DNA from: Halobacteriovorax sp.
GTDB taxonomy: Bacteria; Bdellovibrionota; Bacteriovoracia; Bacteriovoracales; Bacteriovoracaceae
Direction of reading: 5' to 3'
Length of the DNA: 14,341 nucleotides
NCBI GenBank assembly: GCA_002686115.1
Contig: NZAF01000018.1
Location: forward strand, 2,040-16,380
Below, one piece after another: positions 1 to 6,723 of the stretch (positions are counted from its first letter, which is position 1; each line of letters starts with the position of its first letter). A program made the position numbers and the translations under genes. Below the pieces are notes generated by a model that ran no database searches, was not told the origin of the DNA, and was given only the letters and a program-made list of their open reading frames with translations.

Positions 1-207
1 ACATCAGCAATCAGAAACTTAATTAGAGAAGATAAAATCCACCAAATATATTCACAGATGCAAGTTGGACAAGACAAGTCTGGGATGATTACGATGAACC
101 AGTCTATTAAAAAACATGTAGATAGAGGGGCTATTGATGTAGAAACGGCTTTGTCTTATTCTACTAATGTGGAAGAACTAGCTCCACAGTTAGGTGTTAA
201 GAAATAA
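1..207 (+). CDS. pilT: PilT, twitching/retraction ATPase (3' end only)
   Basis: The window opens inside this gene and keeps only its last 68 codons, ending in tandem TAA stops. The segment reads AIRNLIREDKIHQIYSQMQ, then a Gly-x-Asp-x-Ser-Gly-Met stretch and TMNQSI, which is the well-conserved C-terminal end of PilT-type hexameric secretion ATPases. In PilT this region contains the AIRNLIRE motif, known to matter for pilus retraction. The Walker motifs lie upstream of the window and cannot be checked. PilT is a cytoplasmic motor that powers depolymerisation of the pilus through PilC, encoded 21 bp downstream in the same direction and probably in the same transcript. PilU is an alternative, but the position next to pilC favours PilT. 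Confidence 0.9.
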   Translation, partial: TSAIRNLIREDKIHQIYSQMQVGQDKSGMITMNQSIKKHVDRGAIDVETALSYSTNVEELAPQLGVKK

Positions 208-228
208 TAATCTTAGGAGATTTTAACT

Positions 229-1437
229 GTGCCAAACTTTAGATGGGAAGGTTTAAATAAAGAGCGTGAACGTGATAAAGGCATGATTGAAGCTGATAAT
301 ATGCGTGATGCTAAACGTCTTCTTAAAGGCCAAGGGATAAAAGTTCGAAAAATTAGCCCACCTTCAATTATGGACCTTGATCTTAATCAAGCGATGGTTG
401 ATGCTGGCTTTATGAAGCCTTTTGGTGCGAAAGAGCTTATGAACTTCACAAAGCAGCTTTCAACAATGATTGGTGCAGGTGTTCCAATTATGATGGCACT
501 TGAGATTATACAGAAGTCTGAAAAAAACCCCGTCTTAAAAAATACGATTGCGAAAATTGCTAGAGAAGTTGCTGAGGGAAAGACTCTCGCAGACAGTTTA
601 GCTGCCCAGCAGGGATTTGATAAATTATACTGTAACCTTGTGAGGGCGGGAGAGGTTTCTGGTATCCTTGATGGAATCTTAAAAAAATTATCGGAACATT
701 TAGAAAAGGCTGAACAAACGAAAGCACAAGTCAAGGGTGCGATGACGTATCCTGCAATCGTCGTTACAGTTGGTATTGGTGTTGTTTGGGCGTTAATGAC
801 ATACGTTGTGCCTCAATTTGTTTCAATGTTTAAAGACTCAGGAAAAGAATTACCTTCAATTACTCTCTTTGTTATCGATGTTAGTAATTATTGTCAGGAA
901 AACTCCTTAAAAATGATCGCAACGGCTTTTGCGCTAGGGCTTGGTTTTAGGTCTTGGAAGCAAACTCCCTTGGGAAGTAAGGTGATGGACATTGTTGGAA
1001 TGCGAGCACCTGCTTTTGGAAAAATTATTATAAAAGGGAATCTTACGACATTTTCTAGAACCCTTGCTACGCTTCTCGCAGCAGGGGTTTCATTAATAGA
1101 TGCTCTAGATATTTGTATTGAAGTTCTAGACAACCAAATTATAGCAGCCGATATTAAAGAAGTAAGAGATCAAGTTGTTCAAGGTAAAACTCTAACAGAG
1201 CCTCTTGCAAAGATTGAGTATTTTCCAGATATGGTAACTCAAATGATTAAGGTTGGTGAACAGACAGGGTCAATTGATCAGATGCTTGTTAAGATTTCTG
1301 AGGTTTTTGAGGATGAAGTAAACGAAGCAGTTAAAGCCGCAACATCTCTCATTGAGCCTATCATTCTGGTAGCATTAGGTGGTTGTGTAGCTGTAATTTT
1401 AGTAGCCGTATACCTACCAATGTTTACAGGTGCTTAG
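229..1437 (+). CDS. pilC: PilC, type IV pilus inner-membrane platform protein
   Basis: A 402-residue GspF/PilC-family polytopic protein, the usual family length. It has two T2SSF repeats, about residues 72-195 and 274-397. The duplicated signature shows as RAGEVSG (139-145) and KVGEQTG (341-347). Membrane segments are at about 174-196, 227-240 and 374-397, and the protein ends in the typical LPMF. The start is GTG at 229, supported by TAGGAGA at 214-220 with an 8-nt spacer; no ATG gives the full N-terminal domain. PilC sits in the inner membrane, contacts the PilB/PilT motors and feeds pilin into the growing fibre. pilB is not in the window. A type II secretion GspF is formally possible, but the pil neighbours rule it out in practice. 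No strong terminator follows. Confidence 0.95.
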   Translation: MPNFRWEGLNKERERDKGMIEADNMRDAKRLLKGQGIKVRKISPPSIMDLDLNQAMVDAGFMKPFGAKELMNFTKQLSTMIGAGVPIMMALEIIQKSEKNPVLKNTIAKIAREVAEGKTLADSLAAQQGFDKLYCNLVRAGEVSGILDGILKKLSEHLEKAEQTKAQVKGAMTYPAIVVTVGIGVVWALMTYVVPQFVSMFKDSGKELPSITLFVIDVSNYCQENSLKMIATAFALGLGFRSWKQTPLGSKVMDIVGMRAPAFGKIIIKGNLTTFSRTLATLLAAGVSLIDALDICIEVLDNQIIAADIKEVRDQVVQGKTLTEPLAKIEYFPDMVTQMIKVGEQTGSIDQMLVKISEVFEDEVNEAVKAATSLIEPIILVALGGCVAVILVAVYLPMFTGA

Positions 1438-1492
1438 GATTTTTATTCAAAAAAAGCCAATAAAACTAGTCAAAAATTAAACTATTTTTTTT

Positions 1493-1519
1493 TAAAGTTT
1501 GGGCAGAAATAGCCGATAT
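1493..1519 (+). promoter_or_regulatory. Sigma-28 (FliA-type) promoter for pilA
   Basis: TAAAGTTT (1493-1500), exactly 11 nt, then GCCGATAT (1512-1519). The enterobacterial FliA consensus is TAAAGTTT-N11-GCCGATAA, so 15 of 16 box positions match with exact spacing. Transcription would start near 1526 and give a leader of about 140 nt before pilA. A weaker sigma-70 option is TATAAT at 1542-1547, which lacks a convincing -35. Confidence 0.8.
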
Positions 1520-1577
1520 TAGGTGTAATATTAATAGATGTTATAATTTTTTTAACTTTCTTATAGATTTCTATCTG

Positions 1578-1652
1578 TGATCTTAATTCTAGAAAAGAAA
1601 TATATAGGTGAGTTAATACTTTAATTTAACCTTGATGATCTTAATTCATCAA
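1578..1652 (+). promoter_or_regulatory. pilA leader: 12-nt direct repeat and hairpin before the ribosome site
   Basis: TGATCTTAATTC occurs at 1578-1589 and again at 1636-1647, 58 bp apart. The second copy lies inside a perfect 7-bp inverted repeat, TTGATGA (1632-1638) and TCATCAA (1646-1652), with a 7-nt loop. This hairpin ends five bases before the Shine-Dalgarno TAAGGAG (1657-1663). It could shield or present the ribosome site, or be a regulator-binding element. No known riboswitch core was recognised. The leader is AT-rich, so part of this may be chance. Confidence 0.4.
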
Positions 1653-1668
1653 ATTTTAAGGAGTACGT

Positions 1669-2202
1669 ATGAAATTACTAAAAAAACAAGAAGGTTTTAC
1701 ACTCGTAGAGCTTATGGTTGTTGTTGCTATCATTGGTATTTTATCAGCAGTAGCAATTCCAAACTTTAAACGTTATCAAGCAAAATCAAAGCAGTCTGAA
1801 GCTAAGCTTCAGCTTTCTTCAATCTACACTGCAGAAACAACTTTACAGACTGATTATGATTCATTTGCAACTTGCTTACAGTTTGGTGGATATATCGGAC
1901 CATTAAATGATAACTACTATGCAGTTGGGTTTAACACTCAAGACCCAGGTGATGTTGTTGCTAATGGTGGTGCTGGTTGTGGTGCGGCACCAGGAAACAC
2001 TCAAGGTTGGCCAGCTAACAAAGTTGTTGACGGTGATACTGCTACTGTTGCCGAACTAGGAGCAAACGAAGCTGTTGGTGCACTAGAAAACTCATTTACT
2101 GCCGTTGCAAATGGTAGAATCTCAGCAGACTCTGCTCAAAGAGATATTTGGACAATTGATCAAAACAAAGATTTAACTCAAGCACAAGATGGTGTTAACT
2201 AA
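1669..2202 (+). CDS. pilA: PilA, major type IV pilin (prepilin)
   Basis: A 177-residue prepilin with a class III signal: basic leader then KKQEG/FTLVEL, cleaved after Gly9 by PilD, with Phe10 methylated and Glu at mature position 5. The hydrophobic alpha-1 stalk spans about 10-34. The C-terminal head has a Gly/Ala-rich middle (about 98-112) and two cysteines, Cys69 and Cys104, which could form a disulfide but are not in the C-terminal D-loop position usual in PilA. The end, with Trp161-Thr-Ile-Asp, is typical of short deltaproteobacterial pilins. TAAGGAG at 1657-1663 supports the start. It is monocistronic: its own promoter, long leader and strong terminator suggest high, separately timed expression. 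A minor pilin is unlikely given the position and terminator. Confidence 0.95.
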   Translation: MKLLKKQEGFTLVELMVVVAIIGILSAVAIPNFKRYQAKSKQSEAKLQLSSIYTAETTLQTDYDSFATCLQFGGYIGPLNDNYYAVGFNTQDPGDVVANGGAGCGAAPGNTQGWPANKVVDGDTATVAELGANEAVGALENSFTAVANGRISADSAQRDIWTIDQNKDLTQAQDGVN

Positions 2203-2236
2203 TCTGATTAATCAAAAAGTAAAAGTTAATAAAACT

Positions 2237-2263
2237 AGGGCTATCATTGATAGCCCTTTTTTT
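2237..2263 (+). terminator. Rho-independent terminator after pilA
   Basis: Perfect 9-bp stem, AGGGCTATC (2237-2245) and GATAGCCCT (2249-2257), with a 3-nt loop and a run of seven T (2257-2263). The run overlaps the stop codon of the convergent minus-strand gene. A T-richer stretch also follows the hairpin on the minus strand, so it may terminate both transcripts. Confidence 0.93.
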
Positions 2264-3056
2264 ATATTTGAATTTTGTCTTTCCATTCTGGATGATTAGA
2301 TTTGTAAATACCGGATTCATATAAATAAGGGTTTCCTTCTAGGTCGATAAGATTACAATTTTCATTTTCTTTATTTAAGCATTCTAAATCAATAGAGAGC
2401 TTTAGGTTGTATAGTGTTTGAAAGGTTCTCTGTTTTAAATCACTATCTTCTGACATTGAAAGATATTCATTATATAGCATTGTAAAGGCTTCGTTTTTAA
2501 AACCAAGGCCTGCACGAATTTTGGAAGCTATTCTGCCTGCAAGTGGATAGCGTTTGGACTTTTCACTTTGAAGGTAGTCAAAGAATGGAAGTGCTTCTCT
2601 GCATTTATTCATCTCCATACAAAGATTAAATGCTTTATGCCAGTTCAAATAATGGTCACTACTGAAGTGTTCGAGACCAAAGGAATAGATTGAATCAGCA
2701 CCAAAAAGATCATCTTTTATAATAGAGAGATAAAGACCGCCATATTTGTAATTTTCATAAAAATATGGATTTAGTTTGGCAATTAAATTAAATCGATGAA
2801 ACATCCATGAGTTTTCATTATTCTTCACATGTTCATGATCTGAAAATAATAGTGTATTCATCCAATAATAACTTGAAATAAGCTTATCTTGACCGAGTGA
2901 AAGCACACTTAATACAGTTGGATCAAGAGTGTAATGAGTCAGTTCCTTTGAAGATGTTGGAGTATTACGATTTGGCCTATTATATTGAAGTGTCATAATA
3001 AGTGCGAGTGTTATCATTATAAGTATCGTATTTTTAATCTCTTGTGCTTTTACCAT
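2262..3056 (-). CDS. Membrane-anchored TPR-like protein in the pilG position
   Basis: A 264-residue protein. One hydrophobic segment at about residues 8-23, without cysteine, looks like a signal anchor or uncleaved signal. The rest is helical and rich in aromatic residues, with degenerate TPR-like spacing. The stretch LSVLSLGQDKLISSYYWMNT and a C-terminal Leu-Glu-Gly-Asn-Pro-Tyr-Leu-Tyr motif recall, from memory, a helical-repeat family found beside ABC transporters in deltaproteobacteria, including the Myxococcus PilG slot between pilA and pilH. It probably faces the periplasm. Here it is inverted relative to its neighbours, convergent to pilA and divergent from pilH by 37 bp. No Shine-Dalgarno precedes the ATG. 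The gene is real; PilG orthology is inference from position and pattern. Confidence 0.75.
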   Translation of the reverse strand: MVKAQEIKNTILIMITLALIMTLQYNRPNRNTPTSSKELTHYTLDPTVLSVLSLGQDKLISSYYWMNTLLFSDHEHVKNNENSWMFHRFNLIAKLNPYFYENYKYGGLYLSIIKDDLFGADSIYSFGLEHFSSDHYLNWHKAFNLCMEMNKCREALPFFDYLQSEKSKRYPLAGRIASKIRAGLGFKNEAFTMLYNEYLSMSEDSDLKQRTFQTLYNLKLSIDLECLNKENENCNLIDLEGNPYLYESGIYKSNHPEWKDKIQI

Positions 3057-3093
3057 GTTAACTATTATAATTTAAATAATTATAGGGATAAAG
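3057..3093. promoter_or_regulatory. Compact divergent promoter, pilG-like gene / pilH
   Basis: All control for two divergent genes must fit in or beside 37 bp. A 24-bp near-palindrome (3062-3085, two mismatched pairs) spans most of it. On the plus strand TATAAT lies at 3066-3071, with a weak ribosome site AGGGA (3084-3088). On the minus strand TATAAT reads 3084-3079 and again 3069-3064. The latter would start transcription at or next to the ATG and make that mRNA leaderless. AT richness makes chance -10 boxes likely, so exact assignment is uncertain. Confidence 0.45.
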
Positions 3094-4002
3094 ATGTTTA
3101 CTGTTAAAAATATAAGAAAAGAGTTTATTGTCGACTTTTGGAAAGATCCATTTGTAGCATTAGAGGATTTATCATTTGAACTTGAGAAAGGAAAAATTAC
3201 TGGTTTCTTGGGGGCAAATGGTGCGGGTAAAACAACTTTCTTAAAAATTCTTCTTCGATTTATTCAGCCATCAAGTGGTGAAATCAGCTATTTGGATGGT
3301 GTGAGCACTAATGACTTTTTTAAAAATCTTGGGTATATGCCTGAACGTCCCTATTACTATGAATATTTAACTGGTCGTGAGTTCTTAAGGTACTGTGGAA
3401 AACTTCAGAATCTAAAATCTGATAAAATTGATAAGGCGATAGACTTTTGGACTCATGAGTTAAAAGTTAATTTCGCCCTAGATAGAAATTTGAAGTCATA
3501 TTCAAAAGGCATGTTACAAAGAATTGGATTTGCTAGTGCATTATTACACGATCCGAGTCTTGTTGTTTTAGATGAGCCATTGTCAGGTCTCGATCCTATG
3601 GGAAGGAAAGAGTTCAAAGATATTCTATTAAAAGTTAATCAAGAGTTTGGCTGTACCGTATTTTTTAGCTCACACATTGTTTCTGATGTTGAAGAAGTAT
3701 CAGAAAATGTTGTTGTTATTGATAAAGGGTCATTAGTATATCAAGGTAATATAAATTCACTTCTTGATCAATCGGCTAGTAAGCTTGTTAAGATTGAAGT
3801 TGATAGAGTGAGCGATGAGCTGCAAAAAGCTGAGCATCAAATAATTGAAAAGATGACCATTGGTTCTCGAAATTATTTATATTGTTATAAAGAAAACCAA
3901 GAAAAGCTGATTAAAGAAATGGCTAATTCAAGTATAAATATTATCTCATTGAATCAAGAAAGTTATTCCTTAGAGGAAGTGGTGTATAAGTTAAATGGAT
4001 AA
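3094..4002 (+). CDS. pilH: ABC transporter ATP-binding protein, PilH-like
   Basis: A 302-residue ABC ATPase. Walker A is GANGAGKTT (40-48). The signature loop is degenerate, Tyr-Ser-Lys-Gly-Met-Leu-Gln-Arg (136-143). Walker B is LVVLDE (156-161), the D-loop is SGLD (164-167) and the switch is His194. Gly-Tyr-Met-Pro-Glu at the Q-loop position is typical of the ABC-2/CcmA-type exporter branch. About 75 residues follow the core as a small C-terminal domain. It would form a dimer driving the permease encoded next, whose start overlaps this stop by 8 bp. In Myxococcus xanthus an ABC transporter at this place (PilH/PilI) is required for pilus biogenesis; its substrate is not clear. The gene order makes the same role likely here, but the transported molecule cannot be read from sequence. 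Confidence 0.85.
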   Translation: MFTVKNIRKEFIVDFWKDPFVALEDLSFELEKGKITGFLGANGAGKTTFLKILLRFIQPSSGEISYLDGVSTNDFFKNLGYMPERPYYYEYLTGREFLRYCGKLQNLKSDKIDKAIDFWTHELKVNFALDRNLKSYSKGMLQRIGFASALLHDPSLVVLDEPLSGLDPMGRKEFKDILLKVNQEFGCTVFFSSHIVSDVEEVSENVVVIDKGSLVYQGNINSLLDQSASKLVKIEVDRVSDELQKAEHQIIEKMTIGSRNYLYCYKENQEKLIKEMANSSINIISLNQESYSLEEVVYKLNG

Positions 4003-4762
4003 GACTTTACTAATTGCAAAATATACTTTTAAACAACTACTAAAGAGTAAAATAATGTTCAATTGCTTCTGGCTCGGTCTAGCTTTGATGTTATTTACTT
4101 ATATTACCTCAGAGTTTTCTTTTGGTAACCCAAAAGTCATTGCGATGGACTTTGGCGTAGGGGTCTCAAGTCTTGCCTCTGTTGCAGTTGCAATTTTCTT
4201 GGGAGTAAGTTTATTAAGTGAAGAAATAGAAAGTAGAACGGTTTATATTACTTTGTCCCGCCCTATTGCCAGAAGTAGTTTTATCTTTGGTAAGATACTA
4301 GGTATGTCTTTGATACTATTCTTAAATACTTTAATTATTCTATCTTGTTCATTAGTTATATTTTTCTTATTTGGTGGCGAGTGGAGTACCTTAATTCCAG
4401 TATATCTTATATTTTCAATGTTTGAGGCACTTCTCATACTATTAGTTGTTGTTTTTTTTAGTCTGATAACTAATAAGGTCCTGTCTGTCATGAACACTAT
4501 CGTTATTTTTATCTTAGGGCATGCAATCCCAAATAGCTTAGATATTAATATGGTGAAAAATAATCCGTTACTCGAGAATCTTTTAAAAGGCTATACATAT
4601 ATCTTTCCTGACTTAGATAGATTTAATATAAAAAAAGAACTTTCATTATCATTTCAAGTTGATACAACACTGATTTTTAATTCATCGGCCTATGCTATAA
4701 GTTATATAGTTTTGTTAATGAGTGTCATTATTTATATTTTTAAAAACAAGGATCTCACATAG
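3995..4762 (+). CDS. pilI: ABC-2 type permease, PilI-like
   Basis: A 255-residue integral membrane protein with about six hydrophobic helices (near 21-38, 52-73, 104-126, 132-153, 160-175 and 230-248). The motif EEIESRTVYITLSRPIARS after the second helix is typical of ABC-2/NosY-type permeases (COG1277-like). It starts inside the ATPase gene with an 8-bp overlap and no good Shine-Dalgarno at the right distance, so it is probably translationally coupled. It forms the membrane half of the transporter with the PilH-like ATPase. Its TAG stop shares ATAG with the apparent start of pilD, so pilH-pilI-pilD looks like one transcript. The pilI name rests on gene order, not on a recognised specific motif. 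Confidence 0.82.
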   Translation: MDKTLLIAKYTFKQLLKSKIMFNCFWLGLALMLFTYITSEFSFGNPKVIAMDFGVGVSSLASVAVAIFLGVSLLSEEIESRTVYITLSRPIARSSFIFGKILGMSLILFLNTLIILSCSLVIFFLFGGEWSTLIPVYLIFSMFEALLILLVVVFFSLITNKVLSVMNTIVIFILGHAIPNSLDINMVKNNPLLENLLKGYTYIFPDLDRFNIKKELSLSFQVDTTLIFNSSAYAISYIVLLMSVIIYIFKNKDLT

Positions 4763-5544
4763 TTTTATTAATCTATAAGTCATTCTTTTTTATCTTTGGC
4801 GCACTTGTTGGTAGCTTCTTAAATGTATTAATACTGAGAATACCAAAGGGAGAAAATTTTGTATCAGAAAGGTCTCATTGCCCTAAGTGTAAAAAGTTAA
4901 TTTTTTGGTATGAAAACATTCCTATTATTAGTTATGCTTTCCTTCGAGGTAAGTGCTCAGGTTGTAAAAATAAGATTAGCATACAATATCCAGCTGTTGA
5001 ACTTTTTACGGGAGTTGTTTGCTTAGCCCTTGCCCCAAGCTTTATTAGTGTAGAAAAGTTGGCTTCATTTCTATTTTATTTTAGTGTTGCCTGTGCCTTT
5101 ATTGTTCATTTTATTATTGATCTGAAGCATAAGATATTGCCTGATGGTATCAATATATACTTAGCCATATTATTTATTTCTTCCAGCGTCTTAAGTCGGC
5201 CATACGAGTTTTGGTTAATTGGAGGACTCGTGGGTTTTCTATTTCCGTTGGTCATTACTTACATCTTTTATCTTTTAAAGAATCAAGTAGGTCTTGGAGG
5301 AGGAGATATAAAACTCTATGGAGCATTGGGGATTTTTCTTGGACCTATGGGTGTTCTTCATAATATTTTTATGAGTTGTATGCTTGGCTCACTGATTAGT
5401 ATTCCTCTTTTGTCGTTTAAAATAATAGATAGAAAAACTCCAGTACCTTTTGGACCATTTATAATTCTTGCAGTGGTAATTCAGATTTATTTTCCAGGTT
5501 TTTATCAGTCGATCCTAGAATATATATCAGGCCCTAGCCTATAA
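4759..5544 (+). CDS. pilD: PilD, prepilin peptidase and N-methyltransferase (non-canonical start)
   Basis: A 261-residue peptidase A24 protein. The N-terminal helix carries GSFLNVL (18-24). The cytosolic zinc domain has four cysteines in two CxxC pairs: Cys41/Cys44 (HCPKC) and Cys66/Cys69 (KCSGC). YPAVEL (77-82) follows. The catalytic aspartates are Asp121 in IDLKHKILPD and Asp183 in GLGGGDIKLYGALG. It cleaves the PilA leader and methylates the new N-terminus. The frame is open only from 4744, and no ATG, GTG or TTG occurs before the first membrane helix; the first TTG, at 5059, would delete the whole zinc domain. AAGGA at 4748-4752 with a 6-nt spacer points to ATA at 4759, overlapping the permease stop as ATAG. 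ATC or ATT starts slightly downstream, or a sequencing error, are alternatives. Confidence 0.85.
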   Translation: MVLLIYKSFFFIFGALVGSFLNVLILRIPKGENFVSERSHCPKCKKLIFWYENIPIISYAFLRGKCSGCKNKISIQYPAVELFTGVVCLALAPSFISVEKLASFLFYFSVACAFIVHFIIDLKHKILPDGINIYLAILFISSSVLSRPYEFWLIGGLVGFLFPLVITYIFYLLKNQVGLGGGDIKLYGALGIFLGPMGVLHNIFMSCMLGSLISIPLLSFKIIDRKTPVPFGPFIILAVVIQIYFPGFYQSILEYISGPSL

Positions 5545-5557
5545 TTTAATTAACTTC

Positions 5558-5587
5558 TTGAAATCTAGTCATCATGCTGTGTATAAT
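5558..5587 (+). promoter_or_regulatory. Sigma-70-like promoter for pilMNOP
   Basis: TTGAAA (5558-5563), an 18-nt spacer and a consensus TATAAT (5582-5587). The start would be near 5594, about 20 nt before the pilM ATG. It is the best housekeeping-type promoter in the window and lies in the only gap between pilD and pilM. Confidence 0.7.
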
Positions 5588-5613
5588 TTTAGTAATAGTT
5601 TCGATGGAATGAA

Positions 5614-6723
5614 ATGGCGAACAGCAATATTGAAGTAAAAGACATTCTTGAGCGCTTTAGAGAGCTTTTTGGTTTAATATCTCCTAAAATAATTGGTGTA
5701 GATATTGGGCAAAGCTCTGTCAAAATTGCAGAAATCGAAAAGAAAGGTGACTCTTTTAAGTTAGTAAAGTTCCTTAAAAAGGATTTACCAGAGGGCTCTA
5801 TTGTTGAGGATGAAGTTCAAAAGCCAGATGAAATAAAGCAAATTATCTCTGCGGCCATTAAAAAAGGTGGCTTTAGTACAAGCCAAGTTTGTCTAGGGCT
5901 TTATGGGCCAAATACAATTGCTAGAAAGTTACAACTTGCAGGTGGATCTGAAGAAGAGCTTGAAGATCAAGTCTTTTGGGAAGCTGAACAGTATCTTCCA
6001 TTTCCCCTTGAAGATAGTAACCTTGATCATCACCTAGTGGGTGAAAATATCGGTGGTGGTGTAGATGTAATTGTTGCAGCTATAAAAAAAGATGTCATGA
6101 CTAAGTTTAAGGGGCTTGTGGAGGCTGACGGAAGTGTGGTTAAGGTCGCTGACTTATCATCTATTGCTATAAGTAATCTTTTTATTGAACATATAAATCA
6201 AACACAAGATGAAGATGATAATCGTTCTAGGATGCTTATCGACTTTGGTTCTCAAAAAACAATTTTTATTATGATTAAAAATAGAATGCCTATTTTTGTG
6301 AAAGAAGTCATGATGGGAGGAATGGTTGTAACGGAAGAAATTCAAAGGCAGTTGGGTGTAAACTTTGCAGAGGCTGAAGACTTAAAGATTACGACTGATG
6401 GGCAGGGAAATCTACCAGAGGAAATTGTCTCTATTATAAATTCTATTAATCAGACAATCATTGCTGAGATTAGAAAGGCTTATGATATTTATATCAGTGC
6501 AACTTCAGATGATGATCTTGCTGGCTGCTATGTGACAGGCGGTAGTATACGTTTACCAAAATTTCTAGATTCTTTATCTAAAAATTTAAATGTCGACATT
6601 ACAGTATTTAACCCATTTGAAACTATAGAATATGCTTCAAGCTTTACAGAAGAAGACTTATCGGAAATCGCTTATATTGGTGCAGTTAGTTTAGGACTAG
6701 CTATGAGGTCGGTAGAAGTATGA
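5614..6723 (+). CDS. pilM: PilM, actin-like cytoplasmic pilus assembly protein
   Basis: A 369-residue PilM/FtsA-fold ATP-binding protein. Phosphate-1 loop is GVDIGQSSVK (28-37) and phosphate-2 is IDFGSQKT (209-216). The adenosine-loop region is VTGGSIRLPKF (307-317). The PilM hallmarks WEAEQYLPFPLED (122-134) and the late NPFE (333-336) are present. It forms a cytoplasmic ring that binds the PilN N-terminus and couples the motors to the PilNOP frame. It opens a tight operon: its TGA overlaps the pilN ATG (ATGA). About 25 residues precede the actin-like core, slightly more than usual. The ribosome site is weak (GGA at 5606-5608); no better start is in frame before the conserved loop. Confidence 0.95.
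   Translation: MANSNIEVKDILERFRELFGLISPKIIGVDIGQSSVKIAEIEKKGDSFKLVKFLKKDLPEGSIVEDEVQKPDEIKQIISAAIKKGGFSTSQVCLGLYGPNTIARKLQLAGGSEEELEDQVFWEAEQYLPFPLEDSNLDHHLVGENIGGGVDVIVAAIKKDVMTKFKGLVEADGSVVKVADLSSIAISNLFIEHINQTQDEDDNRSRMLIDFGSQKTIFIMIKNRMPIFVKEVMMGGMVVTEEIQRQLGVNFAEAEDLKITTDGQGNLPEEIVSIINSINQTIIAEIRKAYDIYISATSDDDLAGCYVTGGSIRLPKFLDSLSKNLNVDITVFNPFETIEYASSFTEEDLSEIAYIGAVSLGLAMRSVEV

Noticed and set aside
387..734. Minus-strand open frame opposite pilC, and similar ones at 894-1133, 4243-4497, 6157-6345, 8688-9062 and 12868-13089
   Set aside because: All lie antisense inside well-supported genes, show no recognisable domain, and have no plausible ribosome sites or gaps of their own.
1471..1492. 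Terminator after pilC (A/T-only dyad with T-run)
   Set aside because: The AAAAAT/ATTTTT arms contain no G-C pairs, so the hairpin would be weak. Not listed as a feature.
1438..1668. Sigma-54 promoter for pilA, as in Myxococcus and Pseudomonas
   Set aside because: No TGGCAC-N5-TTGC arrangement is present; the GGGCAG near 1501 has no TTGC at the needed distance, while the sigma-28 boxes fit almost perfectly.
1526..1668. Cyclic di-GMP riboswitch in the pilA leader
   Set aside because: Considered because such elements can control pili, but neither the GEMM core nor the paired stems are recognisable in this AT-rich leader.
4739..4762. Programmed -1 frameshift at TTT AAA AAC fusing the permease to PilD
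   Set aside because: The phase does not form a good X-XXY-YYZ slippery heptamer (the P-site codon would slip onto TAA), and no fusion of this type is known to me. Kept only as an alternative to the ATA start.
5059..5544. Prepilin peptidase read as a short 161-residue protein from TTG 5059
   Set aside because: The same frame continues upstream through the YPAVEL motif, four zinc cysteines and GSFLNV, all conserved PilD features, so TTG 5059 is an internal leucine codon.
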